Shown piece after piece: positions 24,863 through 37,890 of a stretch of 64,000 nucleotides of DNA. The position numbers were made by a program, and so were the translations under genes. The notes beneath the pieces were generated by a model that did no database searches, was not told the origin of the DNA, and saw only the letters and a program-made list of their open reading frames with translations. The stretch's first letter is position 1, and each line of letters starts with the position of its first letter. The DNA comes from Chamaelirium japonicum (taxonomy: Eukaryota; Streptophyta; Magnoliopsida; Liliales; Melanthiaceae): positions 1 to 64,000 of the forward strand of contig CANTAL010000127.1 in the NCBI GenBank assembly GCA_947650365.1, written 5' to 3'.

Positions 24863-25948
24863 CAATCCATTCTAATTCATTCGTACAATCCATTCTAATT
24901 CATTCGCACGATCAATTCTAATTCATTCGTATGATCCATTCTAATTCATTCCTACGATCTATTCTAATTCATTCGATCGAATGTATCCATTCTAATTCAT
25001 TCGTACGATTCATTCTAATTCATTCGTACGATCCATTCTAATTCATTCGTACGATCCATTCTACTTCATTCGCAAGAATGTATCCATTCTAATTCATTCG
25101 TACAATCCATTCTTATTCATTCGCACGATCAATTCTAATTCATTCGTATGATCCATTCTAATTCATTCCTACGATCTATTCTAATTTATTCGTTCGAATG
25201 TATCCATTCTAATTCATTCGTACGATTCATTCTAATTCATTCGTACGATCCATTCTAATTCATTCGTACGATCCATTCTACTTCATTCGCACGAATGTAT
25301 CCATTCTAATTCATTCGTACAATCCATTCTAATTCATTCGCACGATCAATTCTAATTCATTCGTATGATCCATTCTAATTCATTCCTGCGATCTATTCTA
25401 ATTCATTCGTTCGAATGTATCCATTCTAATTCATTCGTACGATTCATTCTAATTCATTCGTACGATCCATTCTAATTCATTCGTACGATCCATTCTACTT
25501 CATTCGCACGAATGTATCCATTCTAATTCATTCGTATAATCCATTCTAATTCATTCGCACGATCAATTCTAATTCATTCGTATGATCCATTCTAATTCAT
25601 TCCTACGATCTATTTTAATTTATTCGTTCGAATGTATCCATTCTAATTCATTCGTACGATCCATTCTAATTCATTCATACGATCCATTCTACTTCATTCG
25701 CACGAATGTATCCATTCTAATTCATTCGTACTATTCATTCTAATTCATTCGTACGATCTATTCTAATCCATTCGTACGATCCATTCTACTTCATTCGCAC
25801 GAATGTATCCATTCTAATTCATTCGTGCAATCCATTCTAATTCATTCGCACGATCAATTCTAATTCATTCGTATGATCCATTCTAATTCATTCCTACGAT
25901 CTATTCTAATTCATTCGTTCGAATGTATCCATTCTAATTCATTCGTAT
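24863..25948 (-). repeat. Satellite block 16, - direction
   Basis: Five units in reverse. One first-unit monomer has CATTCGATCG in place of CATTCGTTCG (24,970). It ends at the recurrent CATTCGTATGCGAATG junction. Confidence 0.9.
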
Positions 25949-26808
25949 GCGAATGAATTAGAATGGATTGCACGAATGAATTAGAATGGATACATTCGTG
26001 CGAATGATGTAGAATGGATCGTACGAATGAATTAGAATGAATCATACGAATGAATTAGAATGGATACATTCGAACGAATGAATTAGAATAGATCGTAGGA
26101 ATGAATTAGAATGGATCATACGAATGAATTAGAATTGATCGTGCGAATGAATTAGAATGGATTGTACGAATGAATTAGAATGGATACATTCGTGCGAATG
26201 AAGTAGAATGGATCGTACGAATGAATTAGAATGGATCGTACAAATGAATTAGAATGGATCGTACGAATGAATTAGAATGAATCGTACGAATGAATTAGAA
26301 TGGATACATTCGAACGAATAAATTAGAATAGATCGTAGGAATGAATTAGAATGGATCATACGAATGAATTAGAATTGATCGTGCGAATGAATTAGAATGG
26401 ATTGTACGAATGAATTAGAATGGATACATTCGTGCGAATGAAGTAGAATGGATCGTACGAATGAATTAGAATGGATCGTATGAATGAATCAGAATGGATC
26501 GTACGAATGAATTAGAATGAATCGTACGAATGAATTAGAATGGACACATTCGAACGAATGAATTAGAAAAGATCGTAGGAATGAATTAGAATTGATCGTG
26601 CGAATGAAGTAGAATGGATCTTACGAATGAATTAGAATGGATCGTACGAATGAATTAGAATGAATCGTACGAATGAATTAGAATGGATACATTCGAACGA
26701 ATGAATTAGAATAGATCGTAGGAATGAATTAGAATGGATCATATGAATGAATTAGAATTGATCGTGCGAATGTAGTAGAATGGATCGTACGAATGAATTA
26801 GAATGGAT
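25949..26808 (+). repeat. Satellite block 17, + direction
   Basis: Starts with the same GGATTGCACG unit that follows the junctions at 21,247 and 31,218. It flips at GGATCCAATCCATTC. Confidence 0.9.
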
Positions 26809-27913
26809 CCAATCCATTCTAATTCATTCGCACGATCAATTCTAATTCATTCGTATAATCCATTCTAATTCATTCCTACGATCTATTCTAATTCATTCGT
26901 TCGAATGTATCCATTCTAATTCATTCATACGATTCATTCTAATTCATTCGTACGATCCATTCTAATTCATTCGTACGATCCATTCTACTTCATTCGCACG
27001 AACGTATCCATTCTAATTCATTCGTGCAATCCATTCTAATTCATTCGCACGATCAATTCTAATTCATTCGTATGATCCATTCTAATTCATTCGTACGATC
27101 TATTCTAATTCATTTGTTTGAATGTATCCATTCTAATTCATTCGTACGATCCATTCTAATTCATTCGTACGATCCATTCTACTTCATTCGCACGAATGTA
27201 TCCATTCTAATTCATTCGTACGATCCATTCTAATTCATTCCTACGATCCATTCTACTTCATTCGCACGAATGTATCCATTCTAATTCATTCGTACGATTC
27301 ATTCTAATTCATTCGTATGATTCATTCTAATTCATTCGTACGATCCATTCTAATTCATTCGTATGATCCATTATACTTCATTCGCACGAATGTATCCATT
27401 CTAATTCATTCGTACAATCCATTCTACTTCATTCGCACGAATGTATCCATTCTAATTCATTCGTACAATCCATTCTAATTCATTCGCACGATAAATTCTA
27501 ATTCATTCGTATGATCCATTCTAATTCATTCCTACGATCTATTCTAATTCATTCGTTCGAATGTATCCATTCTAATTCATTCGTACGATTCATTCTAATT
27601 CATTCGTACGATCCATTCTAATTCATTCGTACGATCCATTCTACTTTATTCGCACGAATGTATCCATTCTAATTCATTCGTACAATCCATTCTAATTCAT
27701 TCGCACGATCCATTCTAATTCATTAGTACAATCCATTCTAATTCATTCCTACGATCTATTCTAATTCATTCGTTCGAATGTTTCCATTCTAATTCATTCG
27801 TACGATTCATTCTAATTCATTCGTATGATTCATTCTAATTCGTTCGTACAATCCATTCTAATTCATTCGCACGATCAATTCTAATTCATTCGTATGATCC
27901 ATTCTAATTCATT
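26809..27913 (-). repeat. Satellite block 18, - direction
   Basis: Reverse units with several short internal losses, with GTACGATCC units running to GAAGTAG-type (CTACTTC) units more often than expected. It ends at AATTCATTGGATACATTCG. Confidence 0.9.
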
Positions 27914-28375
27914 GGATACATTCGAACGAATGAATTAGAATAGATCGTAGGAATGAATTAGAATGGATCATACGAATGAATTAGAAATGATCGTGCGAAT
28001 GAATTAGAATGGATTGTACGAATGAATTAGAATGGATACATACGTGCGAATGAAGTAGAATGGATCGTACGAATGAATTAGAATGGATCGTACGAATGAA
28101 TTAGAATAAATCGTACGAATGAATTAGAATGGATACATTCGAACGAATGAATTAGAATAGATCGTAGGAATGAATTAGAATGGATCATACGAATGAATTA
28201 GAATTGATCGTGCGAATGAATTAGAATGGATTGTACGAATAAATTAGAATGGATACATTCGTGCGAATGAAGTAGAATGGATCGTACGAATGAATTAGAA
28301 TGGATCGTGCGAATGAATTAGAATGGATCGTACGAATGAATTAGAATGGATCGTACGAATGAATTAGAATGGATC
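27914..28375 (+). repeat. Satellite block 19, + direction
   Basis: Two 217-bp units. The flip is at GGATCC (GAATGGATCCATTC), the same short palindrome used at 2,875. Confidence 0.9.
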
Positions 28376-31217
28376 CATTCTACGATCCATTCTACTTCAT
28401 TCGCACGAATGTATCCATTCTAATTCATTCGTATGATCCATTCTAATTCATTCCTATGATCTATTCTAATTCATTCGTTCGAATGTATCCATTCTAATTC
28501 ATTCGTACAATCCATTCTAATTCATTGGCACGATCAATTCTAATTCATTCGTATGATCCATTCTAATTCATTCGTACGATCTATTCTAATTTATTCGTTC
28601 GAATGTATCCATTCTAATTCATTCATACGATTCATTCTAATTCATTCGTACGATCAATTCTAATTCATTCGTACGATCCATTCTACTTCATTCGCACGAA
28701 TGTATCCATTCTAATTCATTCGTACAATCCATTCTAATTCATTCGCACGATCAATTCTAATTCATTCGTATGATCCATTCTAATTCATTCCTACGATCTA
28801 TTCTAATTCATTCGTTCGAATGTATCCATTCTAATTCATTCGTACGATTCGTTCTAATTCATTCGTACGATCCATTCTGATTCATTCGTACGATCCATTC
28901 TACTTCATTCGCACGAATGTATCCATTCTAATTCATTCGTACAATCCATTCTAATTCATTCACACGATTAATTCTAATTCATTCGTATGATCCATTCTAA
29001 TTCATTCCTATGATCTATTCTAATTCATTCGTTCGAATGTATCCATTCTAATTCATTCGTACGATTCATTCTAATTCATTCGTACGATCCATTCTAATTC
29101 ATTCGTACGATCCATTCTACTTCATTCGCACGAATGTATCCATTCTAATTCATTCGTACAATCCATTCTAATTCATTCGCACGATCAATTCAAATTCATT
29201 CGTATGATCCATTCTAATTCATTCCTACGATCTATTCTAATTCATTCGTTCGAATATATCCATTCTAATTCATTCGAACGATTCATTCTAATTCATTCGT
29301 ACGATCCATTCTAATTCATTCGTCCGATCCATTCTACTTCATTCGCACGAATGTATCCATTCTAATTCATTCGTACAATCCATTCTAATTCATTCGCACG
29401 ATCAATTCTAATTCATTCGTATGATCCATTCTAATTCATTCCTACGATCTATTCTAATTCATTCGTTCGAATGTTTCCATTCTAATTCATTCGTACGATT
29501 CATTCTAATTCATTCGTACGATCCATTCTGATTCATTCGTACGATCCATTCTAATTCATTCGTACGATCCATTCTACTTCATTCGCACGAATGTATCCAT
29601 TCTAATTCATTCGTACAATCCATTCTAATTATTCGCACAATCAATTCTAATTCATTCGTATGATCCATTCTAATTCATTCCTATGATCTATTCTAATTCA
29701 TTCGTTCGAATGTATCCATTCTAATTCATTCGTACGATCCATTCTAATTCATTCGTACGATCCATTCTACTTCATTCGCACGAATGTATCCATTCTAATT
29801 CATTCGTACAATCCATTCTAATTCATTCGCACGATCAATTCTAATTCATTCGTATGATCCATTCTAATTCCTTCCTACGATCTATACTAATTCATTCGTT
29901 CGAATGTATCCATTCTAATTCATTCGTACGATTCATTCTAATTCATTCGTACGATCCATTCTAATTCATTCGTACGATCCATTCTACTTCATTCGCACGA
30001 TCAATTCTAATTCATTCCTACGATCTATTCTAATTCATTCGTTCGAATGTATCCATTCTAATTCATTCGTACGATTCATTCTAATTCATTCGTACGATCC
30101 ATTTTAATTCATTCGTACGATCCATTCTACTTCATTCGCACGAATGTATCCATTCTAATTCATTCGTACAATCCATTCTAATTCATTCGCACGATCAATT
30201 CTAATTCATTCGTATGATCCATTCTAATTCATTCCTACGATCTATTCTAATTCATTCGTTCGAATGTATCCATTCTAATTCATTCGTACGATTCATTCTA
30301 ATCCATTCGTACGATCCATTCTAATCCATTCGTACGATCCATTCTAATTCATTCTCATAAATGTAACCTTTCTAATTCATTTGTACGATCCATTCTAATT
30401 CATTCGTACGATCCATTCTAATCCATTCGTACGATCCATTCTAATTCATTCGCACGAATGTAACCATTCTAATTCGTTCGTACGATCCATTCTAATTCAT
30501 TCGCACAAATGTATCCATTCTAATTCATTCGTTCGATCCATTCTAATTCATTCGCATAAATATATCCATTCTAATTCATTCGTACGATCCATTCTAATTC
30601 ATTCGTACGATCCATTCTAATTCATTCGTCCGATCCATTCTAATTCATTCACATGAATGTATCCATTCTAATTCATTCGTACAATCTATTCTAATTCATT
30701 CGCACGATCCATTCTAATTCATTCGTATGATCCATTCTAATTCATTCCTACGATCTATTCTAATTTATTCACTCGAATGTATCCATTCTAATTCATTCGT
30801 ACGATCCATTCTTATTCATTCGTACGATCCATTCAAATTCATTCGCATGATCCATTCTAATTCATTCGTACGATCCATTCTTATTCATTCGCTCGAATGT
30901 ATCCATTCTAATTCATTCGTACGATCCATTCTTATTCATTCGTACGATCAATTCAAATTCATTCACATGATCTATTCTTATTCATTCGTACGATCTATTC
31001 TAATTTATTCGCTCGAATATATCCATTCTAATTCATTAGTACGATCCATTCTAATTTATTCGTACGATCCATTCTATTTCATTCGTACGATCCATTCTTA
31101 CTCATTCGTACGATCCATTCTAATTCATTCGCACGAATGTATCCATTCTATTCTAATTCATTCGTGCAATCTATTCTATTTCATTCATTCGAATGTATCC
31201 ATTCTAATTCATTCGTA
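28376..31217 (-). repeat. Satellite block 20, - direction (2.8 kb)
   Basis: Positions 28,830-31,220 are the counterpart of 17,040-20,600 without the retroelement. Its right end is also the counterpart of 46,221-46,850 at offset 15,733. It contains the longest open frame of the window (30,727-31,254), a satellite translation and not a gene. It ends at CATTCGTATGCGAATG. Confidence 0.92.
30818..30822. other. Empty retroelement target site, paralogue 1
   Basis: Satellite TTATTCATTCGTACGATCC runs unbroken where the paralogue at 19,025 carries the element. ATTCG is present once. The position equals 19,025 plus the constant offset 11,793, so the match is by descent. Confidence 0.88.
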
Positions 31218-34200
31218 TGCGAATGAATTAGAATGGATTGCACGAATGAATTAGAATGGATACATTCGTGCGAATGAAGTAGAATGGATCGTACGAATGA
31301 ATCAGAATGGATTGTACGAATGAATTAGAATGAATCGTACGAATGAATTAGAATGGATACATTCGAACGAATGAATTAAAATAGATCGTATGAATGAATT
31401 AGAATGGATCATACGAATGAATTAGAATTGATCATGCGAATGAATTAGAATGGATACATTCGAACGAATGAATTAGAATAGATCGTAGGAATGAATTATA
31501 ATGGATCGTTCGAATGAATTAGAATGGATCGTACGAATGAAATAAAATGGATTGTACGAATGAATTAGAATGGATACATTCATGCGAATGAAGTAGAATG
31601 GATCGTACGAATGAATTAGAATGGATCGTACGAATGAATTAGAATGAATCGTAGGAATGAATTGGAATGGATATATTCGAACGAATGAATTAGAATAGAT
31701 CGTAGGAATGAATTAGAATGGATCATACAAATGAATTAGAATTGATCGTGCGAATGAATTAGAATGGATTGTACGAATGAATTAAAATGGATACATTCGT
31801 GCGAATGAAGTAGAATGGATCGTATGAATGAATTAGAATGGATCATACGAATGAAATAGAATGGATCGTACGAATGGATACATTCGTGCGAATGAAGTAG
31901 AATGGATCGTACGAATGAATTAGAATGGATCGTACGAATGAATTAGAATGGATCGTACGAATGAATTAGAATGGATCGTACGAATGAATTAGAATGAATC
32001 GTATGAATGAATTAGAATGGATCGTACGAATGAATTAGAATGGATACATTCATGCGAATGAATTAGAATGGATCGTACGAATGAGTAAGAATGGATCGTA
32101 CGAATGAAATAGAATGGATCGTACGAATGAATTAGAATGGATCGTGCTAATGAATTAGAATAGATCGTACGAATGAATTAGAATGGATACATTCATGCGA
32201 ATGAATTAGAATGGATCGTACGAATGAGTAAGAATGGATCGTACGAATGAAATAGAATGGATCATACGAATAAATTAGAATGGATCGTGCTAATGAATTA
32301 GAATGGATCGTACGAATGACTTAGAATAGATTGTGCGAATGAATTAGAATGGATCGTACGAATGAATTAGAATGGATCGTATAAATGAATTAGAATGGAT
32401 CGTTCGAATGAATTAGAATGGATCGTATGACTGAATTAGAATGGATACATTCGTGCGAATGAAGTAGAATGCATTAGAATGGATTGTACGAATGAATTAG
32501 AATGGATACGTTCGTGCGAATGAAGTAGAATGGATCGTACGAATGAATTAGAATGGATCGTACGAATGAATTAGAATGGAAATATTCGAACGAATGAATT
32601 AGAATAGATCGTAGGAATGAATTAGAATGGATCATACGAATGAATTAGAATTGATCGTGCGAATGAATTAGAATGGATTGTACGAATGAATTAGAATGGA
32701 TACATTCGTGCGAATGAAGTAGAATGGATCGTACGAATGAATTAGAAAGGATCGTACGAATGAATTAGAATGAATCGTACGAATGAATTAGAATGGATAC
32801 ATTCGAACGAATAAATTAGAATAGATCGTAGGAATGAATTAGAATGGATCATACGAATGAATTAGAATTGATCGTGCGAATGAATTAGAATGGATTGTAC
32901 GAATGAATTAGAATGGATACATTCGTGCGAATAAAGTAGAATGGATCGTGCGAATGAATTAGAATGGATCGTACGAATGAATTAGAATGAATCATACGAA
33001 TGAATTAGAATGGATACATTCGAACGAATAAATTAGAATAGATCGTAGGAATGAATTAGAATGGATCATACGAATGAATTAGAATTGATCGTGCGAATGA
33101 ATTAGAATGGATTGTACGAATGAATTAGAATGGATACATTCGTGCGAAGGAAGTTGAATGGATCGGACGAATAAATTAGAATGGATCGTACGAATGAATA
33201 AGAATAAATCGTATGAATGAAGTAGAATGGATACATTCGAACGAATGAATTAGAATAGATCGTAGGAATGAATTAGAATGGATCATACGAATGAATTAGA
33301 ATTGATCGTGCGAATGAATTAGAATGGATTGTACGAATGAATTAGAATGGATACATTCGTGAGAATGAAGTAGAATGGATCGTACGAATGAATTAGAATG
33401 GATCGTACGAATAAATTAGAATGAATCGTACGAATGAATTAGAATGGATCGTACGAATGAATTAGAATGGATCATATGAATGAATTACAATGGATCGTAT
33501 GAATGAATTAGAATGGATCGTGCGAATGAATGAGAATGGATCGTACGAATGAATTAGAATGGATACATTCGTGCAAACGAATTAGAATGGATCGTACGAA
33601 TCAGTAAGAATGGATCGTACGAATGAAATAGAATGGATTGTACGGATCGTAGGAATGAATTAGAATGGATCATACGAATGAATTAGAATTGATCGTGCGA
33701 ATGAATTAGAATGGATTGCACGAATGAATGAATTAGAATAGATCGTAGGAATGAATTAGAATGGATCATACGAATGAATTAGAATTGATCGTGCGAATGA
33801 ATTAGAATGGATTGTACGAATGAATTAGAATGGATACATTCGTGCGAATGAAGTAGAATGGATCGTACGAATGAATTAGAATGGATCGTACGAATGAATT
33901 GGAATGAATCGTACGAATGAATTAGAATGGATACATTCGAACGAATGAATTAGAATAGGTCGTAGGAATGAATTAGAATGGATCATACGAATGAATTAGA
34001 ATTGATTGTGCGAATGAATTAGAATGGATTGTACGAATGAATTAGAATGGATACATTCGTGCGAATGAAGTAGAATGGATCGTACGAATGAAGTAGAATG
34101 GATCGTACGAATGAATTAGAATGGATCGTACGAATGAATTAGAATGGATACATTCGAACGAATGAATTAGAATAGATCGTAGGAATGAATTAGAATGGAT

Positions 34201-35748
34201 CATACGAATGAATTAGAATTGATCGTGCGAATGAATTAGAATGGATTGTACGAATGAATTAGAATGGATACATTTGTGCGAATGAAGTAGAATGGATCGT
34301 ACGAATGAATTAGAATGGATCGTACGAATGAATTAGAATGGATACATTCGAACGAATGAATTAGAATACATCGTAGGAACGAATTAGAATGGATCATATG
34401 AATGAATTAGAATTGATCGTGCGAATGAATTAGAATGGATTGTACGAATGAATTAGAATGGATACATTCGTGAGAATGAAGTAGAATGGATCGTACAAAT
34501 GAATTAGAATGGATCGTACGTGCGAATGAAGTAGAATAGATCGTACGAATGAATTAGAATGGATCATACGAATGAATTAGAATGAATCGTATGAATGAAT
34601 TAGAATGGATACATTTGAACGAATGAATTAGAATAGATCGTAGGAATGAATTAGAATGGATCATACGAATGAATTAGAATTGATCGTGCGAATGAATTAG
34701 AATGGATTGTACGAATGAATTAGAATGGATACATTCGTGCGAATGAAGTAGAATGGATCGTACGAATGAATTAGAATGGATCGTACGAATGAATTAGAAT
34801 GAATCGTACGAATGAATTAGAATGGATACATTCGAACGAATGAATTAGAATAGATCGTAGGAATGAATTAGAATGGATCATACGAATGAATTAGAATTGA
34901 TCGTGCGAATGAATTAGAATGGATTGTACGAATGAATTAGAATGGATACATTCGTGCGAATGATGTAGAATGGATCGTAGGAATGAATTAGAATGGATCG
35001 TACGAATGAATTACCATGGATCGTACGAATGGATTAGAATGGATCGTACGAATGAATTAGAATGGATCATACAAATGAATTAGAATGGATAGTGCGAATG
35101 AATTTGAATAGATCGTGCAAATGAATTAGAAAGGTTAAATTTGTGAGAATGAATTAGAATGGATCGTGCGAATGAATTAGAATGGATCGTACGAATGAAT
35201 TATAATGGATCGTATGAATGAATTAGAATAGATCTTGGAATTGAATTAGAATAGATCGTACGAATTTATTAGAATGGATACATTCGTGCGAATGAACTAG
35301 AATGGATACATACATTCATGCGAATGAATTAGAATGGATCGTATGAATGAGTTAGAATGGATCGTACGAATGAATTAGATTAGAATGGATCGTGCGAATG
35401 AATTAGAATGGATTGTACGAATGAATTAGAATGGATACATTCGTGCAAATGAAGTAGAATGGATCGTACGAATGAATTAGAATGGATCGTACAAATGAAT
35501 TAGAATGAATCGTACGAATGACTTAGAATGGATACATTCGAACGAATGAATTAGAATAGATCGTAGGAATGAATTACAATGGATCATACGAATGAATTAG
35601 AATTGATCGTGCGAATGAATTAGAATGGATTGTACGAATGAATTAGAATGGATATATTCGTGCGAATGAAGTAGAATGGATAGTAAGAATGAAGTAGAAT
35701 GGATCGTACGAATGAATTAGAATGGATCGTACAAATGAATTAGAATCG
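31218..35748 (+). repeat. Satellite block 21, + direction (4.5 kb)
   Basis: Starts as the counterpart of block 11, then carries the GAGTAAG/GAAATAG module (31,970-32,450), then regular 217-bp units to 35.0 kb. Degraded units follow at 35.0-35.4 kb (GGTTAAATTTGTGAG, GATCTTGGAATTG, GATACATACATTC). It flips at ATCGATCC. Confidence 0.9.
31970..32450 (+). repeat. GAGTAAG/GAAATAG monomer family, copy B
   Basis: Counterpart of 12,180-12,660 at a constant offset of 19,790 bp. Differences are single bases, such as AAATAGAATAG... against AAAAG in the GATTGTGCG unit and GTTCG for GTGCG at 32,402. Confidence 0.8.
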
Positions 35749-37287
35749 ATCCATTCTACTTCATTAGCACGATCCATTCTAATTCATTCGTACGATCCAC
35801 GATTAATTCTAATTCATTCGTATGATCCATTCTAATTCATTCCTACGATCTATTCTAATTCATTCATTCGAATGTTTCCATTCTAATTCATTCGTACGAT
35901 TCATTCTAATTCATTCGTACGATCCATTCTGATTCATTCGTATGATCCATTCTAATTCATTCGTACGATCCATTCTACTTCATTCGCACGACTGTATCCA
36001 TTCTAATTCATTCGTACAATCCATTCTAATTTATTCGCACGATCAATTCTAATTCATTCGTATGATCCATTCTAATTCATTCCTACGATCTATTCTAATT
36101 CATTCGTTCGAATGTATCCATTCTAATTCATTCGTACGATCCATTCTAATTCATTAGCACGATCCATTCTAATTCATTCGTACGATCCATTCTATTTCAT
36201 TCGTACGATCCATTCTTACTCATTCGTACGATCCATTCTAATTCATTCGCATGAATGTATCCATTCTAATTCATTCGTACGATCCATTCTAATTCATTCG
36301 TACGATTCATTCTAATTCATTCGTACGATCCATTCTAATTCATTCGTACGATCCATTCTAATTCATTCGTATGATCCATTCTAATTCATTCGCACGATCT
36401 ATTCTAATTCATTCGTTCGAATGTATCCATTCTAATTCATTCGTACGATTCATTCTAATTCATTCGTGCGATCCATTCTAATTCATTCGTACGATCCATT
36501 CTACTTCATTCGCATGAATGTATCCATTCTAATTCATTCGTACAATCCATTCTAATTCATTCGCACGATCAATTCTAATTCATTCGTATGATCCATTCTA
36601 ATTCATTCCTATGATCTATTCTAATTCATTCGTTCGAATGTATCCATTCTAATTCATTCGTACGATTCATTCTAATTCATTCGTACGATCCATTCTAATT
36701 CATTCGTACGATCCATTCTACTTCATCCTACGATCTATTCTAATTCATTCGTTCGAATGTTTCCATTCTAATTCATTCGTACGATTCATTCTAATTCATT
36801 CGTACGATCCATTCTGATTCATTCGTACGATCCATTCTACATCATTCGCACGAATGTATCCATTCTAATTCATTCGTACAATCTATTCTAATTCATTCGC
36901 ACGATCAATTCTAATTCATTCGTATGATCCATTCTAATTCATTCCTACGATCTATTCTAATTTATTCGTTCGAATGTATCCATTCAAATTCATTCATACG
37001 ATTCATTCTAATTCATTCGTACGATCCATTCTAATTCATTCGTACGATCCATTCTACTTCATTCGCACGAATGTATCCATTCTAATTCATTCGTACAATC
37101 CATTCTAATTCATTCGCACGATCAATTCTAATTCATTCGTATGATCCATTCTAATTCATTCCTACGATCTATCCTAATTCATTCGTTCGAATGTTTCCAT
37201 TCTAATTCATTCCTACGATCCATTCTAATTCATTCCTATGTACGATCCATTCTAATCTATTCCTGTGATCCATTCTAATTCATTCGT
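35749..37287 (-). repeat. Satellite block 22, - direction
   Basis: Mixed content: 217-bp units, then CTTACTCATTC and CTATTTCATTC units near 36,190-36,230 that are the reverse of the GAGTAAG/GAAATAG family, then units again. The last 80 bp is irregular (CATTCCTATGTACG, AATCTATTCCTGTG). Exit is at CATTCGTGTGAATG. Confidence 0.9.
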
Positions 37288-37743
37288 GTGAATGAATTAG
37301 ATTGCATCGTACGAATGAATTAGAATGGATCGGACGAATGAATTAGAATAGATCGTACGAATGAATTAGAATGGATCGAAGAATGGATCGTACGAATGAA
37401 TTTGAATGGATCGTACAAATGAATTAGAAAGGTTACATTTGTGAGAATGAATTAGAATTGATCGTACAAATGAATTAAATGGATCGTACGAATGGATTAG
37501 AATGAATCATACGAATGAATTAGAATGGATCGTACGAATGAATTAGAATGGATCGTGCAAATGAATTAGAATCGATCATACGAATGAATTAGAATGGATC
37601 GTATGAATGAATTAGATCGTACGAATGAATTAGAATGGATCGTACGAATGCATTAAAATGGATATATTCGAGCGAATGAATTAGAATGGATACATTTGTG
37701 CGAATGAATTAGAATGGATCGTACGAATGAATTAGAATGGATC
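37288..37743 (+). repeat. Satellite block 23, + direction, left of 147-bp insert
   Basis: Irregular monomers with private marks (AAAGGTTACATTTGTGAG, AATGAATTAAATGG, GAATCGATCATACG, GAATTAGATCG). Positions 37,382-37,743 have an inverted copy at 52,807-53,165, and 37,400-37,575 a direct copy at 56,175-56,350. Confidence 0.88.
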
Positions 37744-37890
37744 AGCAAATTCGGAAACTTATAAGGGCGTCAAATGTGTTATTTAAATTAACGGTTCAAA
37801 TAGACGGTTCAGAAACGTTTGATTCAATCGGCGCCCTTTGAAGTTTCAGATTTTGTTAATTTTTTGTGAGGATGATCAAATTGCCATAAT
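37744..37890 (+). other. 147-bp non-satellite insert, copy 1
   Basis: Unrelated to the monomer; it runs from AGCAAATTCGG to TTGCCATAAT. GATC stands on both sides (37,740-37,743 and 37,891-37,894), and joining them restores a normal GAATGGATCATACG monomer, so this may be a true insertion with a 4-bp duplication. Inside is an imperfect inverted repeat, GAAACTTATAAGGGCG near 37,755 against CGCCCTTTGAAGTTTC near 37,831, and two CGGTTCA words. There is no open frame worth calling. It could be a small transposon, a deletion remnant or captured host DNA. Not recognised. Confidence 0.8.

Noticed and set aside
37744-37890. Classical terminal-inverted-repeat MITE
   Set aside because: The inverted repeat is internal (about 11 bp in from the left end and 44 bp from the right end) and imperfect; the ends themselves do not match. 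Kept as an unidentified insert.
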